A program made the position numbers and the translations under genes. Source: Bacteroidales bacterium (GTDB lineage Bacteria > Bacteroidota > Bacteroidia > Bacteroidales > Bacteroidaceae). Taken from it: a stretch of DNA of 33,196 nucleotides. Within the stretch, counting starts at the first letter, position 1. Every line of letters starts with the position of its first letter. Below, piece after piece: positions 16,457-24,730 of this stretch. The DNA lies in assembly GCA_030532685.1 (NCBI GenBank), contig JAUNKN010000020.1:1-33196 (forward strand), in the 5' to 3' direction. The notes beneath the pieces were generated by a model. That model made no database searches. It worked only from the letters and a program-made list of their open reading frames with translations, and had not been told where the DNA came from.

Positions 16457-17022
16457 GGCAGGTTTGCCCAAAGAACAATGAAACTTTTCTCTTTACGATA
16501 GCTTGCTTTTGTTGTCCTCTCAGTAGGGAGGCTTTGTGGAGAATGCGCTGTTTCTGTTTGCCCATCGGGCGTCCCACTTTAGGAAACGGGCTTCCCATTC
16601 CTGTCGTTTTGCTTGCGAGTTTTATTTTTCTCGTTGCGACTTTCGTTTCTACTCTTCGCGCGCATATCCCTTATGCTTTGTTTTTCTTCTCTTTTCTTCC
16701 ATTTTCTCAAATAATCGAATGAAAATGAGGAGGATTGCTTGTGGAAGTGAAAGGGAAGCTTGTTTCCACAACTTCCACAGTGAGCCAGTAGAGATAGGCC
16801 TCGTGACGATGGTAAACATGGCGCGTGTGGAAGTGGATATTTCTTTGCTTCCACTTGATTTCCTTTTGAAAAACAGGGGATTATGAGCTCCTGTGGAAGT
16901 GTGGAGGTGAAAAACATACGCTAAGTAAGAGTACGCGCGCGAGGAAAAAAGAGCTTGGTGTCGATGAAGGTACCAGCTTCGTCGTAACAAATTCCACAAA
17001 GAGCGGAACGACGATATTGAAA
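16457..17022. other. 566-base intergenic region without a supportable gene
   Basis: No open frame here has recognisable protein features on either strand; the longest (116 codons) are rich in Ser, Phe and Arg and look random. The left half holds a near-direct repeat CGGGCgTCCCA/CGGGCtTCCCA 21 bases apart (16566 and 16587) and a strongly pyrimidine-rich tract (about 16604-16717). The right half holds the GTGGAAGTG-type motif cluster listed separately. No tRNA, RNase P, tmRNA or SRP RNA signature was recognised. It separates clpX (+) from the convergent valS (-). Confidence 0.6.
16740..16998. repeat. Cluster of eight TGTGGAAGTG-like motifs in both orientations
   Basis: Plus-strand copies are at 16740 (TGTGGAAGTG), 16826 (TGTGGAAGTG), 16892 (TGTGGAAGTG) and 16900 (TGTGGAGGTG). 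Inverted copies are at 16763-16770 (TTTCCACA), 16771-16779 (ACTTCCACA), 16848-16854 (CTTCCAC) and 16992-16998 (TTCCACA). Pairs 16740/16771 and 16827/16848 can form inverted repeats. The density is far above the rest of the window. The function is not known; a binding-site array or structured RNA are both possible. Confidence 0.6.
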
Positions 17023-17058
17023 TTCGCCCCCGAAACTCAATGGAGTTTCGGGGGCGAA
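17023..17058 (-). terminator. Hairpin terminator after valS
   Basis: A perfect 16-bp stem (TTCGCCCCCGAAACTC at 17023-17038 with its complement at 17043-17058) around a four-base AATG loop. It begins 27 bases after the valS stop on the minus strand and is followed there by TTTC. The T-run is weak, but stem strength and position support termination. Confidence 0.75.
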
Positions 17059-17085
17059 CTTTTCGTGTATATATTATCTCTCGGT

Positions 17086-19773
17086 TTAGAGTTTGGCTTC
17101 GAGAGCTGCTATCTTGGCTAAGGTGTCGGCTTCCTTTTTGCGCTCCATAGCCACCACAGCTTCGGGAGCTCCGCTCACAAAACGCTCGTTGGAGAGTTTT
17201 CCTTGAATGGATTTGAGGAACTTGCGCAAATGTTCCAGTTCGGCACGAGCTGCTTCTTTTTCTGCTTCCAAATCCACAACATCGCCCAAATAGAGAGCAT
17301 ACTGGGTAGTGCCTACGAGGAAGGTGGAATAGCCTGCACCGTTGGCTTCAGTGGCGATTTGAATTTCGGAAATCGTGGCCATCTTTTGCACCAAACAATC
17401 GTACTGCACAGTGTCGTTTTGCCCAACGATGGTGAGGGGAAGAGCTTCGCGTGGAGAAATGTTTTTCTGTGCACGAGCAGCTCGTACGCCCGTTACGATA
17501 CCTTTCACGCGTTCCACATCGGCAATGAGTTGTGCGTCTGTATCGAGTGGAGCTGCAATACTTTGAGGCGATACCATGATGCTTTCTCCCTGCTTGCGCT
17601 CTGCGATATGCTGCCAGAGTTCTTCGGTAATGAAAGGCATGAAAGGATGGAGCAGGTGGAGCAAATCGTCAAAATAGGCGATAGTGGCCTCGTAGGTCTT
17701 ACGGTCAATGGGCTGCTGATAGGCTGGCTTCACCATTTCCAAATACCAGGAAGAGAATTCGTCCCAGAAGAGGCGGTATACTTCCATGAGCGCTTCTGAG
17801 AGGCGATATTTGGAGTACAAATCGCTCATCTCGGCAGCGCTCTTGCGCAGTTGGGCTCCAAACCATTCTGTAGCCAATCGGGCTGTTTCTGCTTGTGGAG
17901 CGTCGTCGCTCACCTGCCAGCCTTGCACCAAACGGAAGGCATTCCAAATCTTGTTGCAGAAATTGCGCCCTTGCTCACAGAGCGCTTCGTCGAACAAGAT
18001 GTCATTGCCTGCAGGAGCAGCCAACATCATGCCCATACGCACTCCGTCGGCACCGAACTGGTCGATGAGGTCAAGTGGGTCGGGGCTATTGCCCAAAGAT
18101 TTTGACATTTTACGACCGAGTTTGTCGCGTACAATGCCTGTAAAATACACATTCTTGAAAGGCATCTTGCCCGTGTATTCGTAGCCAGCCATGATCATAC
18201 GAGCCACCCAGAAGAAGATGATGTCGGGACCTGTTACGAGGTCGGAAGTGGGGTAGTAGTAAGCCAATTCTTCGCTTTCAGGATGCCTGATACCATCGAA
18301 GAGCGAAATGGGCCAGAGCCACGAAGAAAACCACGTATCGAGGGCTGCCTCATCCTGGCGTAAATCGGACAGAGTGAGCTCCGTGCGTCCTGTTTTTTGT
18401 TGAGCCAAAGCGAGTGCTTCTTCGGGAGTTTCGGCCACGAAGAATACCTCTTCCTCAGCATTGGGAGCCGAAAGATAGTAGGCTGGAATACGATGTCCCC
18501 ACCATAGCTGACGACTGATGCACCAGTCCTGAATGTTGCTGAGCCAGTTGTGGTAGGTGTTCTTGTATTTGCTGGGATAGAAGCGCAACTCGTCGTTCAT
18601 TACGGGAGGAAGCGCAATATCAGCGAAGTGCTGCATGCTGAGATACCACTGCATACAGAGACGAGGTTCTACGGCCGTATCGGCATTGCGTTCGGAATAG
18701 CCAACTTTGTTTTCGTAGTCTTCTACCTTTTCGAGCAACCCCGCGGCTTCAAGATCTTTGGCAATAGTTTTGCGCACTTCCATACGATCCATACCCACGT
18801 AAAGCCCTGCGGCTTCCGAGAGGGTCCCATCGGCATTGAAGATGTCGATGGTCTCGAGTTGGTGGGTTTTGCCCAGATTGTAGTCGTTGACGTCGTGGGC
18901 AGGGGTAACCTTCAGGCAGCCCGTACCAAATTCGATATCTACGTAGCGGTCTTCAATGACAGGAACAACGCGATCAACGAGAGGTACGATTACTTTTTGA
19001 CCACGCAACCAGCCATTCTTGGGGTCTTTGGGATTGATGCACATGGCTGTGTCTCCCATAATTGTTTCGGGACGCGTCGTGGCGACCACAGCATAGCGGC
19101 CGCGAGCATCTTGGTGGATAATTTCTCCTTCCTCGCCCGTGCTAAGCCCATTGTCCTCGGCTACATAATACTTTAAGTAGTAGAGTTTGCTCTTTTCCTC
19201 GCGATAAATGACTTCTTCGTTGGAGAGTGCAGTTTGAGCCTTGGGATCCCAATTGACCATGCGCAGCCCGCGATAGATGAGTCCTTTGTTGTAGAGGTCT
19301 ACAAATACTTTGTTGACACTTTCCGAACGCACCTCGTCCATGGTGAAAGCCGTGCGCTCCCAGTCGCAGCTGGCGCCCAAACGACGAAGCTGTTTGAGGA
19401 TGATGCCGCCGTGTTCTTCGGTCCACTCCCAAGCATGCTTCAAGAATTCTTCGCGAGTCAAATCGCTCTTCTTGATGCCTTGTTGTGCAAGTTTGTTGAC
19501 CACCTTAGCTTCGGTGGCAATAGAGGCGTGGTCGGTACCAGGCACCCAACAAGCATTTTTTCCCTCCATACGAGCACGGCGCACGAGGATATCCTGTATC
19601 GTATTGTTGAGCATATGGCCCATGTGGAGTACTCCCGTCACGTTGGGAGGCGGGATTACGATGGTGTAGGGCTCACGTCCGTCGGGCTTGGAGCTAAACA
19701 GACGATGTTGGAGCCAATACTCATACCATTTCCCCTCGACTGCTTCGGGGGCATATTTTGTAGCTATTTCCAT
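17086..19773 (-). CDS. valS: Valyl-tRNA synthetase
   Basis: An 895-residue class Ia synthetase that charges tRNA-Val and edits mischarged threonine. The HIGH-type motif is HMGH at residues 50-53 in [15 protein letters not shown], and KMSKS is at 555-559 in [18 protein letters not shown]. The editing (CP1) domain lies between them, with [15 protein letters not shown] and [12 protein letters not shown]. The tryptophan-rich [17 protein letters not shown] and the C-terminal coiled-coil arm (about 830-895; [21 protein letters not shown]) are present. Length and architecture are normal. ATG at 19773 begins the usual short leader before the conserved KWYEYW. It is monocistronic: predicted promoter just upstream and a hairpin downstream. 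Confidence 0.98.
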   Translation of the reverse strand: MEIATKYAPEAVEGKWYEYWLQHRLFSSKPDGREPYTIVIPPPNVTGVLHMGHMLNNTIQDILVRRARMEGKNACWVPGTDHASIATEAKVVNKLAQQGIKKSDLTREEFLKHAWEWTEEHGGIILKQLRRLGASCDWERTAFTMDEVRSESVNKVFVDLYNKGLIYRGLRMVNWDPKAQTALSNEEVIYREEKSKLYYLKYYVAEDNGLSTGEEGEIIHQDARGRYAVVATTRPETIMGDTAMCINPKDPKNGWLRGQKVIVPLVDRVVPVIEDRYVDIEFGTGCLKVTPAHDVNDYNLGKTHQLETIDIFNADGTLSEAAGLYVGMDRMEVRKTIAKDLEAAGLLEKVEDYENKVGYSERNADTAVEPRLCMQWYLSMQHFADIALPPVMNDELRFYPSKYKNTYHNWLSNIQDWCISRQLWWGHRIPAYYLSAPNAEEEVFFVAETPEEALALAQQKTGRTELTLSDLRQDEAALDTWFSSWLWPISLFDGIRHPESEELAYYYPTSDLVTGPDIIFFWVARMIMAGYEYTGKMPFKNVYFTGIVRDKLGRKMSKSLGNSPDPLDLIDQFGADGVRMGMMLAAPAGNDILFDEALCEQGRNFCNKIWNAFRLVQGWQVSDDAPQAETARLATEWFGAQLRKSAAEMSDLYSKYRLSEALMEVYRLFWDEFSSWYLEMVKPAYQQPIDRKTYEATIAYFDDLLHLLHPFMPFITEELWQHIAERKQGESIMVSPQSIAAPLDTDAQLIADVERVKGIVTGVRAARAQKNISPREALPLTIVGQNDTVQYDCLVQKMATISEIQIATEANGAGYSTFLVGTTQYALYLGDVVDLEAEKEAARAELEHLRKFLKSIQGKLSNERFVSGAPEAVVAMERKKEADTLAKIAALEAKL

Positions 19774-19796
19774 AATGATTGCTTTGTATTTAAGTG

Positions 19797-19804
19797 CAAA
19801 AGTA
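19797..19804 (-). promoter_or_regulatory. Predicted -7 element for valS
   Basis: On the minus strand the sequence is TACTTTTG, an exact TAnnTTTG match, 23 bases before the valS start codon. A TTG lies 25 bases further upstream, slightly longer than the usual spacing. The leader would be short. Confidence 0.5.
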
Positions 19805-19858
19805 CGCTTTTTGTCCTAATTATGAGCGACAACGACTTAGAAAAGGATAAGGAATAGA

Positions 19859-19899
19859 GAAAGAAAGCGTGCACCCAAGAAGAATGCACGCTTTCTTTC
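19859..19899 (-). terminator. Hairpin terminator after the lipoprotein gene
   Basis: A perfect 15-bp stem (GAAAGAAAGCGTGCA at 19859-19873 with its complement at 19885-19899) around an 11-base loop. The stem overlaps the stop codon of the minus-strand lipoprotein gene. There is no long T-run after it, so it is called on stem quality and position. Confidence 0.7.
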
Positions 19900-20341
19900 A
19901 GAATTTGCGGAAGTGGAGTTGTTGTCCTGTAGCTGTGCGCAGCACCATGGACGAAGCATCCAATCGTTCAATCTGATACGTCGTGGGAATGGAAGGAACG
20001 CCGATGGGACTCATATCCAAGCCGTCGTTGGGAGTGATGACACGATCATTGCCTCTCATGAGTGCATAGGCCTTGGTGAAGCTGAGAGTTTTTCCGTTGT
20101 AATGAAATCTACCCATAATACCTTCGTTAGGCTGTGGGGCTTTGAAGTGAGTGCCATAGCTGCGCCAATGTACAAGATCCAATTGGAAAGCCCAATAAAT
20201 ACGACCTGCTTTCACATCTCGCTGGTCGATATGGGTGAGTTGCCATTGACCGTCAAGTAATCCATTGCGTGGTATCTTGCCACAGCCTTGTGGAAGAAAG
20301 AAAGTGGCGAAGAGAAGAATGAGAGAGAAAAAGGTTTTCAT
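19898..20341 (-). CDS. Small predicted lipoprotein, lipocalin-like
   Basis: A 147-residue protein with a hydrophobic signal MKTFFSLILLFATFFLPQGC; C20 is a plausible lipidation site, although the lipobox (LPQGC) is not the textbook LxxC pattern. The mature part, from GLLDGQWQLTHIDQRD onward, is beta-rich with alternating hydrophobic residues and resembles the lipocalin-like small lipoproteins of Bacteroidetes; this is a fold-level guess. ATG at 20341 is chosen because the signal peptide starts there; an upstream in-frame extension (to 20392) lies mostly inside the preceding wzi-like gene. It starts 11 bases after that gene's stop and is cotranscribed with it, so an outer-membrane partner role is possible. 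The function is unknown. Confidence 0.72.
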   Translation of the reverse strand: MKTFFSLILLFATFFLPQGCGKIPRNGLLDGQWQLTHIDQRDVKAGRIYWAFQLDLVHWRSYGTHFKAPQPNEGIMGRFHYNGKTLSFTKAYALMRGNDRVITPNDGLDMSPIGVPSIPTTYQIERLDASSMVLRTATGQQLHFRKF

Positions 20342-20352
20342 GATGATGCGAC

Positions 20353-21837
20353 TTAGAAGAGAATGCCGCGTTTGGCAATTGTGATTTGACAACCTGTTTG
20401 CTGTCCGATTTTGTCTCCTCTATCCCAAGCAACAGCAGCCTTGGCTATCCAATTGCGCCACGAGTAACCAACTTCTACGAGGGCTGAGTGTTGATGCTTG
20501 ATTTCGGGATAAGGGTCGTGGTAGGTTCCCCACGACCACAAGTGGGTATATAGGAGGCGGTAGTGCAAGGAGGGAAGAGGCTGACCAGAGAGCCCGATAT
20601 GGTTGGCCCGAAAGCGTGTACCTTTGAAGAAGAGTATTTTTTTCTTGTCGTATAGCGGAGAAGCCCATAGAGCATTGCCTCGTGCCATACCGAAATGTTG
20701 CCAACCTTGGAATAGTCCATGGTTGTAATAGTTGTCTGTCGCACTGATTTGATCAGGCACAACGGGCGTATGGTCGTGGTAGATAGGGCCGCTTTGATCG
20801 TCGGTTCGTACGTGTTCTAACACGAGTGAGGAAACAAAACGATTTTGTGGAAAAGAGAGCTCCAACCCCCACATACCGTCGAACCAGCCATATTCGTCAA
20901 ACATAGCACTATGATCGTCGAAATAATGATCGTAGTAAAGTTTGGCTTTCCAGTTTTGGTGAGGTTGTCGATACTCTAAAGCCATTCGCCAAGCTCCGAT
21001 GGTGTTGCCCGCATTGTTTTCATATCCTACTCCATCTGTGGCATCGTTGCCTCCTGTTCCTGCAAGAGCGTAAAGGTAATGCAGAAAATCTTGCTCCATG
21101 ACCAGTGTGCGGCGTGGCTGGTTGCTATTTCCTGGAGCTCCGAAATACACTGTCCCGCCAAATTCTCGAGCCATTTCTAAACCTGCCGTGAAATTGAAGA
21201 CATGCCGATGAGGATGGCCAAAACGGATATAACCAGCCTTGTGATGCAAGGTTGCTCCCTTAATGTAGTTATGGGTTTGAGGAACATAGGATTCTTGCCA
21301 CTTGCCGTCGGTCACCATGCCATAAGATATGTGTCCGCGTATGGCTGCCCATTGACTTTTTCCTCCGATATTGGTCCAGTCCAAATCCCAGCGAAGGGCA
21401 GGAAGAGGGCGAGCGTTGATGCCCAAGGCCTGGCTACCTGTTGAAAGTTCGGGATTGACAAGATAAGCTGCTTCTTCCTTCATGCCCAATGTGAAGCGAG
21501 AGCGTCCATAGCGTAGCGAGGCGTAAAGCTGCTGAAAACGCAGAGTCGAAAGCTGGTGGCTACCTGCTACGACATCGGCCCCATACCCCAAGCGCCAAGT
21601 GCGTGTGCTGTCCATCTTTTCGTCGCGTTGTACAGAAAGACGCAGTAATTGCTGGTGGGGGGCGATGCTGTTAAGCCCGTGACGATTGGCAGAAAACCAA
21701 AAGGGACTGTGCGCACCATCGCTGGCAATGAGTTCGCCTGCGATGGTGTATTGAGTGCCTTTCCAACGACTGGTGCTGTCGTTTTGCCCCAAGAGAAGAA
21801 GGGGGAAAAACAGGGCGAGAAGAAATATTTTGTTCAT
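20353..21837 (-). CDS. Capsule assembly Wzi family outer membrane protein
   Basis: A 494-residue protein with a signal peptide (MNKIFLLALFFPLLLLGQ) and a long series of amphipathic beta-strands ending in a C-terminal phenylalanine, as expected of an outer membrane beta-barrel. Family-typical segments are ELIASDGAHSPFWFSANRHGL near the N-terminus, LGMKEEAAYLVNPELSTGSQALGINARPLPALR, FGHPHRHVFNFTAGLEMA and LYYDHYFDDHSAMF. E. coli Wzi anchors capsule at the surface; Bacteroidetes members are often scattered and their polysaccharide partner is not certain. No capsule synthesis genes are nearby. ATG at 21837 starts the signal peptide. It is followed by the small lipoprotein gene. Confidence 0.88.
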   Translation of the reverse strand: MNKIFLLALFFPLLLLGQNDSTSRWKGTQYTIAGELIASDGAHSPFWFSANRHGLNSIAPHQQLLRLSVQRDEKMDSTRTWRLGYGADVVAGSHQLSTLRFQQLYASLRYGRSRFTLGMKEEAAYLVNPELSTGSQALGINARPLPALRWDLDWTNIGGKSQWAAIRGHISYGMVTDGKWQESYVPQTHNYIKGATLHHKAGYIRFGHPHRHVFNFTAGLEMAREFGGTVYFGAPGNSNQPRRTLVMEQDFLHYLYALAGTGGNDATDGVGYENNAGNTIGAWRMALEYRQPHQNWKAKLYYDHYFDDHSAMFDEYGWFDGMWGLELSFPQNRFVSSLVLEHVRTDDQSGPIYHDHTPVVPDQISATDNYYNHGLFQGWQHFGMARGNALWASPLYDKKKILFFKGTRFRANHIGLSGQPLPSLHYRLLYTHLWSWGTYHDPYPEIKHQHSALVEVGYSWRNWIAKAAVAWDRGDKIGQQTGCQITIAKRGILF

Positions 21838-21927
21838 ATACTATCTGACAAGCGGCCTAAAGTAGGTGGCTGTTTCTGTTGTAAAGTAAGGGAGGAGTGA
21901 AAGGAGAGAACTTCTGCACTCGTGTGT

Positions 21928-22995
21928 TTATATTTTTCGGAGCTTTTCCAAAATCGTGGCGTTGATGCGCTTCAGTTCGTCGTTGGTCTTACGGCGCAGA
22001 TCCTCGTGGGTTCTACGCAAAGCCTCGACGTTGTTTTGAATGTTGAAAGGTGCCGTCATTTGTTGCAGCAGATTGGGATCAGGCTCTCGCCGAGCCTCCT
22101 CGTTCACCACCACATTAAGGGCACTGGGCACCAACTCTACATCGATCACCGTTCCCATTTCGAGAGGGTCGCCATCACAGTGAGCAGGCCCAGCATGTTG
22201 TCGTTCGATGCGCAATCGAGAAGTGCGCAGCATCTTCACGTGCGAGCTTTGTGGGAGCGTTTTGCTAAAAAGTTGCATAGCTACCGCGGGGCTTTCCAAA
22301 ACGCTGAAAGGCTGAAGTATCACCACATCCAGCAAGCCATCTTTCATGGAAGCGTGAGGGGCGATGTAGGCATTGTTGCCATATTGTGAGGCATTGGCGC
22401 AGGCAATGAGAAAAGCATCGTATTGCACCGTTTCCCCATCTTCGTCAAAGGTGAGGCGATAGCTCTCTGGTTTATAGTTGAGGCCGTCGGTGAGTGTTTT
22501 TTCGATATAGGTGGCCAAACCGCGCTTGCCCGCCTCGGCAAACTTCATGCTGATAAAGGCATCGAAGCCTACTCCACAAGTACAGAAGAAGGCTTGCCCA
22601 TTGATTTTTCCATAGTCGAGGCAGTGCACAACACCCCGATTGATGATGGCCACAGCAGCATCAGGATCGAGAGGAATGCAAAGATGGCGCGCCAAACCAT
22701 TGCCACTGCCACAGGGCACGATGCCTAAGGCTGTCGATGTGTGTACGAGCGAGCGAGCCACTTCATTGATGGTTCCATCGCCCCCCACGGCCACGACAAT
22801 GTCCACTCCCTTCTTGGCTGCCTGTGCAGCCAGTTCTGCTGCATGCCCAGCATATTGTGTGTAGAGCAATTGGTAGGTGTAGCGTGATTGGTCGATATTG
22901 CGCACAATGGCTTGCTCCACAGCTTCTTTGCTCTGGGTTCCAGAAATAGGATTGATAATAAAGAGGAGGCGATGAAGGGCGGTGAGTTGGCTCAT
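21928..22995 (-). CDS. DAGK-catalytic-domain lipid kinase (YegS/BmrU-like; sphingosine-kinase-like motifs)
   Basis: A 355-residue lipid kinase predicted to phosphorylate a membrane lipid alcohol such as diacylglycerol or a sphingoid base. The nucleotide-binding loop is VVAVGGDGTINEVARSL (GGDGT 71-75), followed by GIVPCGSGNGLARHL (96-102). The second motif reads GSGNGLA, closer to the GSGNALA of sphingosine kinases than to the GTGNDFA of many bacterial diacylglycerol kinases. A C-terminal tail of about 50 residues (NIQNNVEALRRTHEDLRRKT...) is charged and probably helical. ATG at 22995 directly precedes the conserved LLFIINPISG. It is divergent from serine palmitoyltransferase, sharing a 370-base upstream region, which makes a sphingolipid substrate worth considering. 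The substrate is not proven. Confidence 0.88.
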   Translation of the reverse strand: MSQLTALHRLLFIINPISGTQSKEAVEQAIVRNIDQSRYTYQLLYTQYAGHAAELAAQAAKKGVDIVVAVGGDGTINEVARSLVHTSTALGIVPCGSGNGLARHLCIPLDPDAAVAIINRGVVHCLDYGKINGQAFFCTCGVGFDAFISMKFAEAGKRGLATYIEKTLTDGLNYKPESYRLTFDEDGETVQYDAFLIACANASQYGNNAYIAPHASMKDGLLDVVILQPFSVLESPAVAMQLFSKTLPQSSHVKMLRTSRLRIERQHAGPAHCDGDPLEMGTVIDVELVPSALNVVVNEEARREPDPNLLQQMTAPFNIQNNVEALRRTHEDLRRKTNDELKRINATILEKLRKI

Positions 22996-23017
22996 GCTAT
23001 GCGTCTTATTCTTTCTG

Positions 23018-23025
23018 CAAAAATA
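23018..23025 (-). promoter_or_regulatory. Predicted -7 element for the lipid kinase gene
   Basis: On the minus strand the sequence is TATTTTTG (TAnnTTTG match), 22 bases before the kinase start codon. A TTGG lies about 19 bases further upstream where -33 is expected. Confidence 0.5.
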
Positions 23026-23121
23026 GCAGAAAAATTACGTTGCCCAAGCAGAAATGCCCGGATAATTGTGTCCCACTTGAAAAAAGGGGGTGAAAAGCGT
23101 AGCGTTCTTCGTGAAAATGTG

Positions 23122-23129
23122 TAACTTTG
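23122..23129 (+). promoter_or_regulatory. Predicted -7 element for serine palmitoyltransferase
   Basis: TAACTTTG matches TAnnTTTG exactly. It faces away from the kinase promoter about 97 bases away. It implies a leader of roughly 230 bases before the ATG at 23366, which includes the repeat and hairpin region at 23223-23284. Confidence 0.5.
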
Positions 23130-23222
23130 CTCCCCGAAAACCAATTAAGTACCCTTGGCATACCAACATAGGGAAAGGGGCTGCGCAGAAGGAACGAGCT
23201 TTTCGGCCTTCCGGAGCTTCTC

Positions 23223-23284
23223 AATTCTACGACGCACGTAGAATTTTTTCTTCCCACGTAGAAAATCCTACGACGCACGTAAAA
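23223..23284 (+). repeat. CACGTAGAA repeats and T-tailed hairpin in the spt leader
   Basis: CTACGACGCACGTA occurs twice, at 23227-23240 and 23268-23281. The shorter unit CACGTAGAA occurs at 23235 and 23255, with CACGTAAAA at 23276, so the steps are 20 and 21 bases. The first copy lies in a perfect 9-bp inverted repeat (AATTCTACG, loop ACGCA, CGTAGAATT; 23223-23245) followed by TTTTC, which looks like an intrinsic terminator. Confidence 0.65.
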
Positions 23285-23365
23285 AACTTTCCCTCTACCA
23301 AGCTCACAGGTTCTTCTCGTGTAGTGACCTTGTGGGCGTATGTCAGTGCTTCACAAACAAAACAA

Positions 23366-24553
23366 ATGGACATTCTTCAAGAACGTTTATCCAAGTACAC
23401 GCTCCCCGATGAAATCAGAGCGCAAGGCCTGTATCCTTACTTCCGCGAAATCGAAGGCAAGCAAGGCACTGAGGTCGAAATGGATGGTCATCACGTGATA
23501 ATGCTCGGCTCCAATGCCTACACGGGTTTGACGGGCGACGAACGTGTCATTGAGGCTGGTGTAGAAGCCATGCGTCGTTATGGCTCGGGTTGCGCAGGAA
23601 GCCGTTTTCTTAACGGAACGCTCGATTTGCATGTGCAGCTCGAGAAGGAATTGGCAGCTTTCCTCGGCAAGGACGAAGCTTTGTGCTTTTCTACAGGTTT
23701 CACGGTCAATAGCGGGGTTATCCCAGCTCTTGTAGGCCCTCGCGACTACATCATTTGTGACGACCGCGATCATGCCTCCATCGTCGATGGCCGCCGTCTT
23801 TCGATGGCCAAACAGATGCGCTTCAAGCACAACGACATGGAGGATTTGGAAAAGAAGCTCCAAAAGTGTGAACCCGATGCCGTGAAGCTCATCATCGTGG
23901 ACGGAGTGTTCTCTATGGAGGGCGACCTTTGCAACCTTCCCGCCATTGTCGAGTTGAAGCACAAGTACAATGCTACAATCATGGTCGATGAGGCTCATGG
24001 TATAGGAGTTTTTGGTCGCCAAGGTCGTGGAGTTTGCGACCACTTCGGGCTCACCGAAGAGGTAGACCTCATCATGGGCACCTTCTCTAAGAGCTTGGCT
24101 TCCATTGGTGGCTTCATTGCAGCCAGTCACACCATTATTGACTATTTGCGCCACACGGCTCGCACCTATATCTTCTCGGCCTCCAATACGCCTGCTGCGA
24201 CAGCTTCGGCCTTGAAAGCTTTGCACATTTTGCAAGAAGAGCCCGAGCGTTTGGAGGCACTTTGGAACATCACCAACTATGCCTTGAAGCGTTTCAAAGA
24301 AGAGGGCTTTGAAATCGGCGACACCGAGAGCCCCATCATTCCCCTCTACGTGCGCGACTTGGAGAAGACCTTTGCCGCTACGGCCATGGCCTTTGAGGCA
24401 GGTGTCTTCATCAATCCTGTGGTGCCCCCAGCTTGTCACCCCACCGATACGCTGGTGCGCATAGCCCTCATGGCCAATCATACACCCGAACAGGTAGATA
24501 GAGCCGTGGCTGCACTCGTAGGGGTGTTCCGCCAACTTGAAATTATCAAATAA
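23366..24553 (+). CDS. spt: Serine palmitoyltransferase (alpha-oxoamine synthase)
   Basis: A 395-residue PLP enzyme predicted to condense serine with palmitoyl-CoA to 3-ketosphinganine, the first step of the sphingolipid synthesis typical of Bacteroidales. Visible residues are H136 (DDRDHASIVDG), which stacks on PLP; D208 and H211 (MVDEAHGIGVFG); and the PLP lysine K242 in GTFSKSLASIGGF. The TFSKS context favours serine palmitoyltransferase over glycine C-acetyltransferase, which usually reads TLGKA, although automatic annotation often names these 2-amino-3-ketobutyrate CoA ligase. ATG at 23366 is chosen because the conserved MDILQERLSKYTL begins there; the open frame upstream codes for the repeat-bearing leader. 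It is divergent from the lipid kinase and is followed by a terminator and ffh. Confidence 0.88.
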   Translation: MDILQERLSKYTLPDEIRAQGLYPYFREIEGKQGTEVEMDGHHVIMLGSNAYTGLTGDERVIEAGVEAMRRYGSGCAGSRFLNGTLDLHVQLEKELAAFLGKDEALCFSTGFTVNSGVIPALVGPRDYIICDDRDHASIVDGRRLSMAKQMRFKHNDMEDLEKKLQKCEPDAVKLIIVDGVFSMEGDLCNLPAIVELKHKYNATIMVDEAHGIGVFGRQGRGVCDHFGLTEEVDLIMGTFSKSLASIGGFIAASHTIIDYLRHTARTYIFSASNTPAATASALKALHILQEEPERLEALWNITNYALKRFKEEGFEIGDTESPIIPLYVRDLEKTFAATAMAFEAGVFINPVVPPACHPTDTLVRIALMANHTPEQVDRAVAALVGVFRQLEIIK

Positions 24554-24573
24554 ACGAGTCGTATCGTTCTCAC

Positions 24574-24620
24574 ATCCGCAAGATGCTCCTGCAAACAGGG
24601 ACTTCTTGCGGATTTTCTTT
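24574..24620 (+). terminator. Rho-independent terminator after spt
   Basis: A 9-bp outer stem (ATCCGCAAG at 24574-24582 with CTTGCGGAT at 24605-24613) contains an inner CCTG/CAGG stem and is followed by TTTCTTT. It lies 20 bases after the spt stop. Confidence 0.8.
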
Positions 24621-24688
24621 GAGTTTAGCGCAAAGCCATTGGGCGGGAGAATTTCTCTTTGGGCAAAGGATATGTCGCAAAGAATTTG

Positions 24689-24696
24689 TATTTTTG
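24689..24696 (+). promoter_or_regulatory. Predicted -7 element for ffh-folD
   Basis: TATTTTTG matches TAnnTTTG and lies 34 bases before the ffh ATG at 24731. This supports that start rather than the in-frame upstream extension to 24659. The nearest TTTG upstream (24658) is further away than the usual -33 spacing. Confidence 0.5.
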
Positions 24697-24730
24697 CACA
24701 CATACATTTCATAAGAATAGAAGCAACGAT

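Noticed and set aside
16536-16886. 116-codon open frame in the clpX-valS interval
   Set aside because: Ser/Phe/Arg-rich composition follows from the pyrimidine-rich tract; no domain, no start signal, and it runs through the motif cluster.
16740-16998. Chromosomal origin (DnaA-box cluster)
   Set aside because: The TTCCACA cores only partly match TTATCCACA, with one or two mismatches each, and the repeated unit extends in a direction not explained by DnaA boxes. No dnaA, dnaN or gidA-type genes are nearby.
23090-23365. In-frame N-terminal extension of serine palmitoyltransferase
   Set aside because: The extension covers the predicted promoter, repeats and hairpin and has no conserved sequence; the family starts at the ATG at 23366.
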